Positions 1-8,728 of a stretch of 64,000 bases of DNA are shown in pieces (within the stretch, counting starts at the first letter, position 1; each line of letters begins with the position of its first letter). The DNA is taken from positions 186,001-250,000 of the forward strand of contig NZ_MASN01000030.1 of the NCBI RefSeq assembly GCF_001861355.1, given 5' to 3'. The translations under genes and the position numbers were made by a program. The notes beneath the pieces were generated by a model. It had not been told where the DNA came from. It saw only the letters and a list, made by a program, of their open reading frames with translations, and ran no database searches. The DNA comes from Natrialba sp. SSL1. GTDB taxonomy: Archaea > Halobacteriota > Halobacteria > Halobacteriales > Natrialbaceae.

Positions 1-1
1 C

Positions 2-610
2 GTCGCGGTCAACCTCGCGGGCCACGCCTCGGGCATCGCAACGCGGACGCGCCGGGTCGTCGACGAGGCACGCGAGGCGCGACACGCTTCGAATACGCGA
101 GCGGCTGCAGGCTGCGAGCGAGGTGCTAATACCGACTTCGACGACATCCGAATCGCCGCAACCCGGAAAACGACACCCGGCCTGCGCGGACTCGAGAAGC
201 GCGCCGTCGTCGCCGGCGGCGGCGACACTCACCGCCTCGACCTCTCGCACATGGTCATGGTGAAGGACAACCACATCGCGGAGATGGGGCTCGAGGGCGC
301 AATCGAGCACTTCCGCGAGCACGCGTCGTTCGCCACGAAACTCGACGTGGAAGTGGAGTCAGTCGAGGACGCACCGCGAGCAGCGGCGGCGGGTGCGGAT
401 ATCGTCCTGCTCGATAACATGACGCCGACGGAAACGCGCGAAGCCGTCTCGCTGCTCGCTGAATACGAAGGCGTACTGGCCGAAGCCAGCGGCGGGATCA
501 CACTCGAGTCCGTCGCCGACTATGCGGCCACGGGTGTGGACGTGATTTCGATGGGATCACTGACCCACTCCGCGCCGTCGCTGGATTTATCGTTTCGAAC
601 GGGGGTCTAA
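2..610 (+). CDS. nadC: Nicotinate-nucleotide pyrophosphorylase (quinolinate phosphoribosyltransferase), C-terminal part
   Basis: The reading frame is open from the window edge to a TAA stop and gives 202 residues, so roughly the first quarter of a protein of about 275 residues is missing. NadC converts quinolinate and PRPP to nicotinate mononucleotide, CO2 and pyrophosphate in de novo NAD synthesis in the cytoplasm. Visible family motifs in order are ATRKTTPGLR, an HR-containing segment, KDNHI, the LDVEVES strand, LLDNM, EASGGIT and a final MGSLTHSA phosphate-binding loop. These make up the TIM-barrel catalytic half. The neighbouring NAD synthesis genes would lie to the left, outside the window. 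Confidence 0.96.
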   Translation, partial: VAVNLAGHASGIATRTRRVVDEAREARHASNTRAAAGCERGANTDFDDIRIAATRKTTPGLRGLEKRAVVAGGGDTHRLDLSHMVMVKDNHIAEMGLEGAIEHFREHASFATKLDVEVESVEDAPRAAAAGADIVLLDNMTPTETREAVSLLAEYEGVLAEASGGITLESVADYAATGVDVISMGSLTHSAPSLDLSFRTGV

Positions 611-871
611 GCCCGTGCAAGAGTGAGACCGTCGAATTCGGTACCGTCAGCGCCGGCGCGAAAGTGTGCTGACGGCGCGTCTCCCTCTCGATAACGGCAT
701 CTCTCAGCGCTAGTCCAGTTCACTTTCACACCGGTTGGCGCGAGTTCATGACCGTGCGAGTTCTACACATAGTGAGGAGTGCGTATGACCAGCTTTTCCC
801 ACCACAGACGGACGACAGCGGCGTGTCTCGCCCGAACTCGGCTACGGCTCGACAAGGATGGAGGCGATCGG

Positions 872-2125
872 ATGACCGACCGACAGCGGGGTTCTGAAGA
901 CTACACGAATCGCGCCCGATCAGGGGACGCCGAAACGCACGAACCGCACGTCCACGCCAGATCAGCGACGCTGGATGAGCGTCGGGGAGGGCGAGGACAG
1001 ACCAGTGAACCGACGGACGACGATCCCGCGCCGCTCGCCATTGAAATCGCGGGGCTCGTCAAGCACTTTGGCGAGACGAAAGCCGTCGATGGCATCGACC
1101 TGCAGGTCCCCGCCGGCGGGATCTACGGCCTCCTCGGACCCAACGGAGCCGGAAAGACGACCGTCATCCGCATGCTCGCGACGCTGTTACAGCCCGACGC
1201 CGGCACGGCACGGGTGTTCGGGGACGATGTTGCGACAGCGGGCGACGCGGTTCGCGAGCGAGTGAGCCTGACGGGGCAGTTCGCGTCCGTCGACGAGGAT
1301 CTCACTGGCCGCGAGAATCTCGTATTGCTGGCTCGCCTGCTCGGCTACTCGAGAGCCGGTGCTCGCGAGCGGGCGACCGAGCTTCTCGACGCCTTCGGGC
1401 TCACCGAGGCGGCGACGCGGCAGGTGAAGACCTACTCGGGCGGCATGCGCCGACGGCTCGACATCGCGGCGAGCATCGTCGTCACGCCGGAGTTGCTCTT
1501 TCTCGACGAGCCGACGACCGGGCTCGATCCGCGGAACCGAAATCAGGTCTGGGACATCATCCGCGCGCTGGTCGCGAACGGCACCACGGTCCTCTTGACT
1601 ACGCAGTACCTTGACGAAGCCGACCAGCTCGCGGACCGAATCGCGGTCATCGACGAGGGACGAATCATCGCCGAGGGAACCCCGGGCGAACTCAAAGCCT
1701 CCGTCGGTTCCGGCGTGCTGTCGGTCCGGCTGCGCGACCCGGCTCGACGGGAAGCTGCACGGGACGTACTGCAACCCGTGCTCGACGCGCCGGTCGTACG
1801 CGAGTCCGATCCGGCAGCGCTCTCGGCTCGGGTCACGGACTCCGGCCGGGTTACGCGGGCGTTCGAGGCGCTGTCGCACTCGAGTATCGAGGTGAGCGAG
1901 TTCACGCTCGGCCAGCCGAGTCTGGACGAGTTTTTCCTGACGGTGACGGATCGGTCGGGGCGTGCGGAGGCGGCGGCTGCTGACGGATCTGAGGGATCTG
2001 GGAGTGCTGAGGGTGCTGGGAACGCTGAGAGCGCTGCGACTACTAGAACTGTCGCTACTGCTGACCGGGTCGAGAATCGGTCCGGGAATCGGCCTGCGAG
2101 TGACTCCAAGAGGCGATCACAATGA
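872..2125 (+). CDS. DrrA-type ABC exporter ATP-binding protein
   Basis: This is the ATPase subunit of an ABC-2 type exporter of the daunorubicin-resistance (DrrA) family. The nucleotide-binding domain begins near residue 55. Walker A (GPNGAGKTT) is near residue 90, followed by the signature [12 protein letters not shown], Walker [12 protein letters not shown] and a switch region [17 protein letters not shown] DrrA-type C-terminal domain follows, then about 50 residues of low-complexity acidic/Ala tail. Translation could also start at GTG 779 or ATG 785, adding about 30 residues. I prefer 872 because GGAGG lies 7 bases before it and the extra residues are not family-like. The stop overlaps the permease start (ATGA), so the two are translationally coupled. 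The substrate is unknown. Confidence 0.88.
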   Translation: MTDRQRGSEDYTNRARSGDAETHEPHVHARSATLDERRGGRGQTSEPTDDDPAPLAIEIAGLVKHFGETKAVDGIDLQVPAGGIYGLLGPNGAGKTTVIRMLATLLQPDAGTARVFGDDVATAGDAVRERVSLTGQFASVDEDLTGRENLVLLARLLGYSRAGARERATELLDAFGLTEAATRQVKTYSGGMRRRLDIAASIVVTPELLFLDEPTTGLDPRNRNQVWDIIRALVANGTTVLLTTQYLDEADQLADRIAVIDEGRIIAEGTPGELKASVGSGVLSVRLRDPARREAARDVLQPVLDAPVVRESDPAALSARVTDSGRVTRAFEALSHSSIEVSEFTLGQPSLDEFFLTVTDRSGRAEAAAADGSEGSGSAEGAGNAESAATTRTVATADRVENRSGNRPASDSKRRSQ

Positions 2126-2952
2126 GCAACGGTCCTCCCGACCCCGACGTCGAGCAGCTCCAGCTAGCAGTCTCGGATAGTCCGCGACCGTCGCGTCCCA
2201 GCGCGGTCTCCGCCTCACTGACGTTCGGCTGGCGCGCGCTGTTGAAGATCAAGCACGTGCCCGAACAGCTGTTCGACGTTACCGTCTTCCCGATCATGTT
2301 CCTATTGCTGTTCACCTACCTGTTCGGCGGTGCGCTGGCCGGGTCGACGGATGCGTACCTGCAGGAACTCCTGCCAGGAATTCTGGCGATGACCGTCGTC
2401 TTCATCACGATTTACACCGGCGTCACGCTGAACGACGATATCGACGAGGGCGTCTTTGACCGGTTCCGAACGATACCGGTCTGGCAGCCGTCGGTCATCG
2501 TCGGTGCCCTGCTCGGCGACGCCGTCAGGTACACTATCGCCTCGACGCTCGTGATCGTTCTCGGCGTCGCGCTCGGCTTTCGGCCCGCAGGCGGCATCGT
2601 TGGCGTCCTCGCGGCGGTCGCGTTACTCCTGGTGTTCTCGTTCAGCCTCTCGTGGATCTGGACGGCGCTCGGCTTCGTCATGCGGACGCCCGAATCTCTC
2701 ATGGGCGTCAGTATGCTGATTCTGTTCCCGCTGACGTTCGTCAGCAACGTCTTCGTCGACCCGCGAACGATGCCGGGTTGGCTCGAAGCGTTCGTCGCGA
2801 TCAATCCGGTCAGCCACCTCGTCACGGCCATGCGTGGGCTGATGCACGGCACCGCGACGGCCGGCGAGGTCGGTATCGTCCTCCTGCTGTCCGTGGCGCT
2901 CGTCGTCGTTTTCGGTCCGCTCACCATGTACCTCTTCCGCGCGCAGCAGTAG
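2122..2952 (+). CDS. ABC-2 type exporter permease (DrrB-like)
   Basis: This 276-residue membrane subunit pairs with the preceding ATPase, overlapping it by four bases. A cytoplasmic N-terminus is followed by about six hydrophobic helices, with the ABC-2 family pattern: [11 protein letters not shown] in helix 2, DRFRTIPV in the coupling region, and an [24 protein letters not shown] segment (split here by its key residues PGW and NP) before the last helix. Together the two proteins should form a dimeric efflux pump for a lipophilic compound. The substrate cannot be read from the sequence. Confidence 0.9.
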   Translation: MSNGPPDPDVEQLQLAVSDSPRPSRPSAVSASLTFGWRALLKIKHVPEQLFDVTVFPIMFLLLFTYLFGGALAGSTDAYLQELLPGILAMTVVFITIYTGVTLNDDIDEGVFDRFRTIPVWQPSVIVGALLGDAVRYTIASTLVIVLGVALGFRPAGGIVGVLAAVALLLVFSFSLSWIWTALGFVMRTPESLMGVSMLILFPLTFVSNVFVDPRTMPGWLEAFVAINPVSHLVTAMRGLMHGTATAGEVGIVLLLSVALVVVFGPLTMYLFRAQQ

Positions 2953-3024
2953 TCGGCCACTCTGCTGCTCGGCTCTCTCGGCGCGCAGCGAAAAAGTGAT
3001 GGTCATCCTACCTGTCTACGGACC

Positions 3025-3459
3025 ATGAGCGACGTACACGAACCGAACACTGCACAGTTCGAGGACGGCCCCATCACACCCGAGCGAATCGCTGCGGCGG
3101 TGGGACTCGTCGATATCGGTGTCTTCGCCGTCCTCGGCCACTTCCTGTTCGAGGACCCCGCAATCGGCGCGCTCGCCGGCCTCTTCGTCGGCGGCGGTAT
3201 CTACCTCTTTCTCCCGCTGTTCATGTGGGCCGAGCCAAACGACGGTCTCGAGAATATGGTTCCCGAGAACGGCGGCGGTCCGTTTCGCTCGTTGCACCGG
3301 CTCGCGGCCGGTATGGCGCTCCCGCCCGCCGGCATCGTCCTGTTTACCACGCAGTTCGTCGAGCTCGATCCGTTCTTCGGACTCGCCGTAGCGCTCCTCG
3401 CCGGTGTCGGCCTCTACGTCCCGCTCGCGTGGCTGCTCCCGAACGCCCAACTCGAGTAG
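3025..3459 (+). CDS. Small four-helix membrane protein, unknown function
   Basis: This 144-residue protein has an acidic N-terminal 30 residues followed by four hydrophobic stretches (about residues 32-48, 52-72, 96-112 and 118-138). A short polar loop between helices 2 and 3 contains PNDGLENMVPENGGG. It starts 72 bases after the ABC permease and could be co-transcribed with it. I do not recognise a characterised family; it looks like a conserved haloarchaeal hypothetical membrane protein. Confidence 0.75.
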   Translation: MSDVHEPNTAQFEDGPITPERIAAAVGLVDIGVFAVLGHFLFEDPAIGALAGLFVGGGIYLFLPLFMWAEPNDGLENMVPENGGGPFRSLHRLAAGMALPPAGIVLFTTQFVELDPFFGLAVALLAGVGLYVPLAWLLPNAQLE

Positions 3460-3555
3460 CCGGACGCTGCGCCAGCCTGTACCCCTGCTCGCCACCCATC
3501 CCGGGTTGCGCCTGCCGGTCAGCCGCTTTTGCTCACTGGTCAGGTAGGCCGACCC

Positions 3556-5049
3556 ATGACGGAGCTTCCCCTTTCTCCCGACGCCGGAACCGACGCGGAG
3601 ACCGACGGCTGGAACGCGCTGTACCTCGCCGGTAAGTGGACCGACCAGGGCGATCGCGACTCGATTTCCGTCGAGAATCCCTACACACGCGAGGAGCTCA
3701 CGACGGTCCCCGCCGGCACGCCCGACGACGTGGACCAAGCCTACGAAGCCGCTGCAGCGGCACAAGAACAGTGGGCCGACCAGCCACCACAGGGTCGCGC
3801 CCAGGTCGTCACCGCCGCACTCGAGTTCGTCCGCGACAATCGCGAGGCGGTACTCGAGTTGCTCGCGCTCGAGGCGGGGAGCGCGCGGGTCAAGGGCGTC
3901 GCCGAGATCCAGACGGCGACGGGGATGATGCAGCAGGCGGCGAGTTTTCCGTTCCGAATGGACGGCCAGCAGACGGAATCGATCGTCCCGGGGAAGGAGA
4001 ATACGGTCGAACGCGTCCCGGTCGGCGTCGTCGGCGTAATCTCGCCGTGGAACTTCCCGCTGCACCTCTCGATGCGGGCGGTCGCGCCGGCGATCGCGGC
4101 TGGCAACGGTGTCGTGCTCAAGCCGGCCTCGAACACGCCGATCACGGGCGGTCTTTTGCTGGCCCGCATCTTTGAAGAAGCGGGCGCGCCGGAAGGACTG
4201 ATTAGCGTCGTCCCCGGTTCTGGCTCCGAAATCGGCGACGAAATTGCTGGCCACGATATCCCGCGCGTGGTCGCGTTCACCGGTTCGACACCGGTCGGCC
4301 TCTCCGTCGCCGAGCAGGCCGCGGGCAACTGTGCGCTCCCGGCGCTCGAACTCGGCGGGAACAACGTTCACGTCGTCACCGACCGAGCAGACGTCGAACA
4401 GGCCGCCGACGCCGGTGCCTTCGGCTCGTTCCTCCACCAGGGCCAGATCTGCATCTCGGCCAACCGCCACCTCGTCCACGAGGAGGTCTACGACGAGTAC
4501 GTCGACCAGTTGGCCGAGCGCGCCGCGAGCCTGCCGACGGGCGACCCGACCGACGAGGAGACGATCATCGGCCCGATCATCGACGAAAGCCAGCGCGACC
4601 AGATTATCGAATACATCGAGGACACCGTCGCGGAGGGTGCCACACTCGAGGCCGGCGGCGACCACGACGGCCTCGTCGTCGAACCGACTGTGCTCGCCGA
4701 CGCCGACAACGACATGCCCGCCGCCTGCAACGAGCACTTCGGCCCGGTCGCGCCAGTGATTCCGTACTCGAGTACTGAGGAAGCGATCGAACTGGCCAAC
4801 GACACGATTCACGGTCTCTCGGGCTCGGTTCACAGTCAGGATCTTGCCCAGGCGCGCCGGATTGCAGACGGGATCGAGACGGGGATGATTCACATCAACG
4901 ACCAGCCGGTCAACGACGAGCCCCACGTTCCGTTCGGTGGGATGAAACAGTCCGGGCTGGGACGGTACAACGGCGAGTCGATACTCGAGGAGGTGACGAC
5001 GACGAAGTGGATTTCGGTGCAGCGCGAGCCGCGGGAGTATCCGTTCTGA
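3556..5049 (+). CDS. NAD(P)-dependent aldehyde dehydrogenase
   Basis: This 497-residue protein belongs to the aldehyde dehydrogenase superfamily, which oxidises aldehydes to carboxylic acids with NAD(P). Visible motifs are the SPWNFP cofactor loop, KPASNTP, FTGSTPVG, the general-base Glu in LELGGNN, the catalytic Cys in GQICISANR, and the C-terminal HVPFGGMKQSGLGR. The HINDQPVNDEPHVPFGG segment is typical of the benzaldehyde/vanillin dehydrogenase-like branch, but the substrate is an inference. The ATG at 3556 is chosen over an upstream TTG (3529) because it is an AUG and the added residues are not family-like. It is a single-gene unit. Confidence 0.93.
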   Translation: MTELPLSPDAGTDAETDGWNALYLAGKWTDQGDRDSISVENPYTREELTTVPAGTPDDVDQAYEAAAAAQEQWADQPPQGRAQVVTAALEFVRDNREAVLELLALEAGSARVKGVAEIQTATGMMQQAASFPFRMDGQQTESIVPGKENTVERVPVGVVGVISPWNFPLHLSMRAVAPAIAAGNGVVLKPASNTPITGGLLLARIFEEAGAPEGLISVVPGSGSEIGDEIAGHDIPRVVAFTGSTPVGLSVAEQAAGNCALPALELGGNNVHVVTDRADVEQAADAGAFGSFLHQGQICISANRHLVHEEVYDEYVDQLAERAASLPTGDPTDEETIIGPIIDESQRDQIIEYIEDTVAEGATLEAGGDHDGLVVEPTVLADADNDMPAACNEHFGPVAPVIPYSSTEEAIELANDTIHGLSGSVHSQDLAQARRIADGIETGMIHINDQPVNDEPHVPFGGMKQSGLGRYNGESILEEVTTTKWISVQREPREYPF

Positions 5050-5109
5050 CCTGTTGGTGACCTGTGGGGTCTATCCCTGGCGGCCTGGCGGCTCACACAA
5101 CCACCTCCA

Positions 5110-6093
5110 CTAGAGCGTGTAGTCTTTCTCCGAGGCTGCAAACGGCATGACGGTCGCGTTTCGCTGGGCGACCCACGAGAGCCGCAGAACGAACGAGGCG
5201 AGGATCGCGAGCGGCGCGAAGCAGGCGATCATGGCGACGAGTGTCGCGCCGACGATGGCGGCCGCCGGCAGCGCTTCGATCGCCGCGAGGTCGTACACTG
5301 CGAGCGTCGCGGCGGTGAGAAACTGCGCTGGGAGCCCGACAAATAGCAGCGTCCGCGAGAGGAACGAGAGTTCCTTCGTGATGTAGACGGTTCGGAAGTA
5401 CTTCCGAGCCACGTCGATGTGGAGCAGATGTTCACGGATCGACTCAAAGAGGTCACGCTGGTCACCGGATAGTTGGTCTTCGTACTCGGTTTCGATCCGC
5501 GTGAGTTCGTACAGTTGTTCGGCCTGCGTCGTCCCGAGCGTCGCCGCAATTGCCCCAAAGATCTGCTCGTCGGCTGCAGGTGTGTCGAGCGCTTGCGTCA
5601 CTCGGCGAACGTCCTCCCGAAGCGCTCCGATGAGTTCGTCGAGTTCGGCCGAGAGGTCGTCTGACTCCTGACCCGTGTTCGTCTCGCGTAATTGCTGCGC
5701 CCGGTTCCCCAGGTTCTCGTGGAGGACGAGCAAGAACGAACCCGGCATCACTGGGCTCACCTTCCGGTCCATCACCGACTGGACCTCGTTCCTGTACTCG
5801 ACAGCGTTTCGCGTCCGCTGCTCTAGGTCTCCGGGTGATCCGAGTTCTCGCGAGAAGACGAGTTGGTTGATCGCGATGACGACCGTGATCAGTGTGAGGT
5901 TGCCCCCGAGAAATGCGCTGAATAGCAGGTACAGTGGTTCGCCGGGCTCACTGGGAAAGAGATTTGCAGCGAGGAGCGCACAGAGGAGGACGAAAATCCC
6001 GCCGAGGAGCACGCCCGCGACCGAGAAGCGGTTTCCGTCGATAACAGTCCAGTGAAAGACGCTGCGGCCTTGTTCGTTCGCGTCGTCGGGCAT
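5110..6093 (-). CDS. Conserved membrane protein with paired N- and C-terminal helices, unknown function
   Basis: This 327-residue protein has two helices near residues 24-46 and 54-76, then a charged cytoplasmic-type helical region of about 160 residues with ELDELI-type coiled-coil character, then two helices near residues 245-267 and 280-307. This topology (two helices, soluble helical domain, two helices) is seen in several uncharacterised haloarchaeal proteins. No catalytic motif was recognised. It converges with the aldehyde dehydrogenase gene and is the last gene before the tRNA-Leu region. Confidence 0.72.
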   Translation of the reverse strand: MPDDANEQGRSVFHWTVIDGNRFSVAGVLLGGIFVLLCALLAANLFPSEPGEPLYLLFSAFLGGNLTLITVVIAINQLVFSRELGSPGDLEQRTRNAVEYRNEVQSVMDRKVSPVMPGSFLLVLHENLGNRAQQLRETNTGQESDDLSAELDELIGALREDVRRVTQALDTPAADEQIFGAIAATLGTTQAEQLYELTRIETEYEDQLSGDQRDLFESIREHLLHIDVARKYFRTVYITKELSFLSRTLLFVGLPAQFLTAATLAVYDLAAIEALPAAAIVGATLVAMIACFAPLAILASFVLRLSWVAQRNATVMPFAASEKDYTL

Positions 6094-6255
6094 AGCCGGA
6101 ATTTCTATCGCGGCCAGTCTCGTGAAGCATTTACCGGCGATGCAAACAACCGCTGCTTGTGGCGCGTGTGGAAGACGTTGCTCGCGGAGCGTGTGGAACG
6201 AGGGCCGACGGACGAAGCTCGGTATGAATCTCCTGATTGTTGTGGGATAGCACGT

Positions 6256-6276
6256 TGCGAGGGAAGGGATTTGAAC
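6256..6276 (-). repeat. Second copy of the tRNA-Leu 3' end (att-like scar)
   Basis: These 21 bases are an exact copy of positions 6366-6386, which are the last 21 bases (acceptor 3' strand and part of the T arm, including the discriminator) of the tRNA-Leu gene. The two copies are in the same orientation and exactly 110 bases apart. Duplication of a tRNA 3' end is the hallmark of tyrosine-integrase attachment. No integrase gene lies between the copies, so this is at most a remnant. Confidence 0.6.
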
Positions 6277-6365
6277 TACCTGAACTTCGGTCGCTTCGCT
6301 CCCTCGTTCCGTCGTTCAAATCCTTCGTTCGATTCCCGCTGCTCTCGGGTTACTCGCAGCGGTAA

Positions 6366-6449
6366 TGCGAGGGAAGGGATTTGAACCCTCGGACCCCTAC
6401 GGGAGCGGGTCTTAAGCCCACCGCCGTTGGCCTGCTTGGCTACCCTCGC
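6366..6449 (-). tRNA. tRNA-Leu (anticodon TAA)
   Basis: The 84-base gene on the minus strand starts GCGAGGG and ends CCCTCGC plus the discriminator A, giving a 7-bp acceptor stem. The anticodon loop reads CTTAAGA, giving anticodon TAA. A long variable arm (CGCTCCCGTAGGGG) marks a class II tRNA, and the T loop GGTTCAAATCC is intact. No intron is present and CCA is not encoded. It stands alone between a membrane protein gene and a ferredoxin gene. Confidence 0.97.
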
Positions 6450-6539
6450 ACAAAAGGCACTCGTGGATATCCGCCCCGCTAAAATGTGCGTTTCGGTGTT
6501 CGTTTCTCACGAGCGCTCACAAACGAGCGCCAGCGGATG

Positions 6540-6887
6540 CTACCAGTCGACGCTCAGCGTCCCATCACCGTGTGGATCCGGCGCGATCTCCTCGTCGGTC
6601 CGCCGGTCGATAACGTGGATGCAGCCGTCGTCCTTCTTCGCCGGACAGATCTCTGCGGCGCGAACATTGTGATCCAGGTCCTCCTCGTCGATGAAGTATT
6701 CGTTCGGTTTCGCGATACCGGAGGCGAGCGACATCTCCCAGTTGTCACTGACTTCGGCACACTTGCCGGCCCCGAAACACTTGTTCGCCTCGAAAATGAT
6801 CTTGTATGGCTTCTCCTCGATCGGTGGTGCGTCGGTCGATCCCACGTCGCTCGCACGCTGGATGCCGTCGTCGCCGTCGTCAGTCAT
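6540..6887 (-). CDS. Single-cluster ferredoxin
   Basis: This 115-residue protein has four cysteines at 37, 43, 81 and 89 in the pattern C-FGAGK-C ... CP-AKKDDG-C. The Cx5C and distant CP resemble the single-cluster [3Fe-4S]/[4Fe-4S] ferredoxins (for example those serving P450s) rather than the CxxCxxC type. The first 27 residues are an acidic haloarchaeal extension. It should carry electrons in the cytoplasm, but its redox partners are not evident nearby. It is adjacent to, but probably not in one operon with, the SDR gene upstream. Confidence 0.87.
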   Translation of the reverse strand: MTDDGDDGIQRASDVGSTDAPPIEEKPYKIIFEANKCFGAGKCAEVSDNWEMSLASGIAKPNEYFIDEEDLDHNVRAAEICPAKKDDGCIHVIDRRTDEEIAPDPHGDGTLSVDW

Positions 6888-6919
6888 TATATGGCTGTTC
6901 GGCTGGGTCGCCTTTCGCG

Positions 6920-7900
6920 TTACGGTTGTGGTGAGTCACTCGCCGATGTCGACGGTTCCATCGCCGGCCGGGGCAGATCGTACGTAACGCCGGTCAACTC
7001 CCGCGAAACGCTCCAGAGACGGTGGGCCGTCTCCTCGTCGTAGGACCGCTCCGAGGAGGCCTGCCGTGTCGGCGTGCCACGCATATTCGCGAGTCCACCG
7101 GGACCGTAGTACGCCCCGCCCTCGACGTCCGGGACAGTTGCAGCGTACAATGTCGGTAGCGCGCCGCGTTTGGACGACTGCGCAAGAAGAGCGTTGAGCA
7201 GCCACCGCACTGCCTTTCGCCCTCGCGCGCCCGTTTCTTCGGGACCGCGGTACTGGAGTTTGGTCGCCGCGTAGCCAGGATGGACAGCGATACTCCGTAC
7301 GTTTGCATCCGCGGTGAGCAACCGTCGCTCGAGTTCGTACGCAAAGAGCACGTTCGCGAGCTTCGACTGCGCATAAGCGTCCCAGGGGTCGTACGACGAC
7401 TCGTGGTGGAGGTCGTCGAAATCGATGTTGCCGCGTTCGTGCATGCCACTCGAGACGGTGACGATACGAGCGTCGTCCTCGCTCTCGACGGCGGCGGTCT
7501 GTACCCGATCGAGCAGCAGTCCGGTGAGCGCGAAATGACCGAGGTGGTTGACGCCGAACTGGGTCTCGAAGCCGTCTGCGGTCTCTGAACGCGGAATCGC
7601 CATCGTTCCGGCGTTGTTGATCAACACGTCGACCGGGTCGTCTACGCGCGCCGCGAACTCGCGAACTGACTCGAGGCTAGCAAGGTCACACCGTTCGACG
7701 CGGAGGTCGGCGTCCGGAACCTCCCGACAGATGTCGACGGCGGCCTTTTCGCCGCGGTCGAGGCTTCGGCAGGCCATGATAACGGACGCACCGTTGCGCG
7801 CGAGTTCGCAGGTCGTCTCGCGCCCGATACCGCTGTTCGCGCCCGTCACGACGATTGTCCGGCCGTGCTGGTCGGGGATGTCGGCGGCTGTCCAGCCCAT
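6920..7900 (-). CDS. Short-chain dehydrogenase/reductase (retinol dehydrogenase-like)
   Basis: This 326-residue SDR oxidoreductase has the Rossmann motif TGANSGIG near residue 18, NNAG, a catalytic Ser region (VTVSSGMHERG) and YAQSK with the catalytic Tyr and Lys. The ACRSLDRGE segment after beta-2 is typical of the WWOX/retinol dehydrogenase-like extended group. The frame stays open upstream, but ATG 7900 starts the protein exactly at the family N-terminus (GWTAADIPDQHG). The upstream extension would run through the promoter of the divergent gene. The substrate is unknown. Confidence 0.9.
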   Translation of the reverse strand: MGWTAADIPDQHGRTIVVTGANSGIGRETTCELARNGASVIMACRSLDRGEKAAVDICREVPDADLRVERCDLASLESVREFAARVDDPVDVLINNAGTMAIPRSETADGFETQFGVNHLGHFALTGLLLDRVQTAAVESEDDARIVTVSSGMHERGNIDFDDLHHESSYDPWDAYAQSKLANVLFAYELERRLLTADANVRSIAVHPGYAATKLQYRGPEETGARGRKAVRWLLNALLAQSSKRGALPTLYAATVPDVEGGAYYGPGGLANMRGTPTRQASSERSYDEETAHRLWSVSRELTGVTYDLPRPAMEPSTSASDSPQP

Positions 7901-7937
7901 AGGTGTCGAACGACCAACGATATCTTTAAGCACCGGT

Positions 7938-7960
7938 GTAAAGTACGCTTTACTGTAAAG
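7938..7960 (+). promoter_or_regulatory. Operator of the DUF2178/XRE operon: three GTAAAG half-sites
   Basis: Directly before the ATG at 7962 lie GTAAAG (7938-7943), CTTTAC (7948-7953) and GTAAAG (7955-7960), giving two overlapping inverted repeats. A TATA-like ATCTTTAAGC lies just upstream (7922-7931). A repressor bound here would cover the transcription start. The obvious candidate is the XRE protein encoded downstream, which is an inference from context. Confidence 0.6.
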
Positions 7961-7961
7961 C

Positions 7962-8393
7962 ATGTCCGACACCAGACAGCAGGTGAACACGGTACTCGGA
8001 ATCGGGAGGCAAACGTACGAACGATCAGTCTGGGGACTCGTCGTGATTGGTTGTCTCGGCCTTCTCGCTGGCATCCTCCTTCGCGAGCAGCTTATCGGAA
8101 CCGCCACGTATCTCGTGACGGTGTGGGCGGCTATGATCGTCGCAGTGGCGGTTCCATACGTCAGCGACACGAAACTCGTCGACGAGCGCGACGAGCGGCT
8201 TCACAACCGTGCGAGCGGGCTGCTGATCGGCATCGCGTTCATGGTCGGACTCGGGATCGTTCCGGCGCTCTACGTGCTGAACGCGGGCAACTATATTACG
8301 ATCTCACCGACGGTCTGGGGCGGAATCTACCTGTTCTCAGCCTTTGGACTCCTCTACGGTGTCTGTTATACGATCGTCAGCCGTCGCTCCTGA
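7962..8393 (+). CDS. DUF2178-type four-helix membrane protein
   Basis: This 143-residue protein has four predicted helices (about residues 22-42, 46-66, 84-104 and 113-137). The conserved charged stretch DERDERLHNRAS between helices 2 and 3 is typical of DUF2178 membrane proteins. It starts just after the GTAAAG operator. Ten bases downstream begins a small XRE regulator. This membrane protein plus small Cro/YozG-like regulator pairing is common in archaea and Firmicutes. The function of the membrane partner is unknown. Confidence 0.82.
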   Translation: MSDTRQQVNTVLGIGRQTYERSVWGLVVIGCLGLLAGILLREQLIGTATYLVTVWAAMIVAVAVPYVSDTKLVDERDERLHNRASGLLIGIAFMVGLGIVPALYVLNAGNYITISPTVWGGIYLFSAFGLLYGVCYTIVSRRS

Positions 8394-8403
8394 TCACTTC
8401 AGC

Positions 8404-8637
8404 ATGGAAAATCATCTCACCGAACGGCGGGAGGAAGCGGGACTGAGTCAGGGCGACCTCGCCGAGGCGGTCGACGTGACACGCCAGACGATCAACGCAA
8501 TCGAGCGCGAACGCTACGATCCGTCGCTGGAACTCGCGTTCAAACTGGCCGCCTTCTTCGAGTGTCACATCGAGGAGCTCTTCGAACCGAACATAGATCT
8601 CGATCTCGTTTCAAACTCTGATCTCAAAACCGAGTGA
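8404..8637 (+). CDS. Small XRE/Cro-family transcriptional regulator
   Basis: This 77-residue protein is almost entirely one helix-turn-helix domain: REEAGLSQGDLAEAVDVTRQTINAIER, with key residues Q15, T26, R27 and Q28, followed by a short acidic tail. It resembles the YozG-like small HTH proteins encoded with DUF2178 membrane proteins. ATG 8404 is used because upstream residues in the frame overlap the preceding gene and are not conserved-looking. It likely autoregulates through the three half-sites before the operon. Confidence 0.92.
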   Translation: MENHLTERREEAGLSQGDLAEAVDVTRQTINAIERERYDPSLELAFKLAAFFECHIEELFEPNIDLDLVSNSDLKTE

Positions 8638-8728
8638 CGGCAATCTGTAGGGCCGTCGCAACCGAACTCCGCAAATCGAAAACTGAACTGGATTGAATTC
8701 AATGGAACTGGCCCAAGCCAGTCTGAGC

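Noticed and set aside
3016-4926. A 636-codon minus-strand ORF opposite the aldehyde dehydrogenase gene
   Set aside because: The plus strand encodes a clear aldehyde dehydrogenase here; the antisense frame is an Arg/Val/Asp-rich shadow produced by GC-rich third positions.
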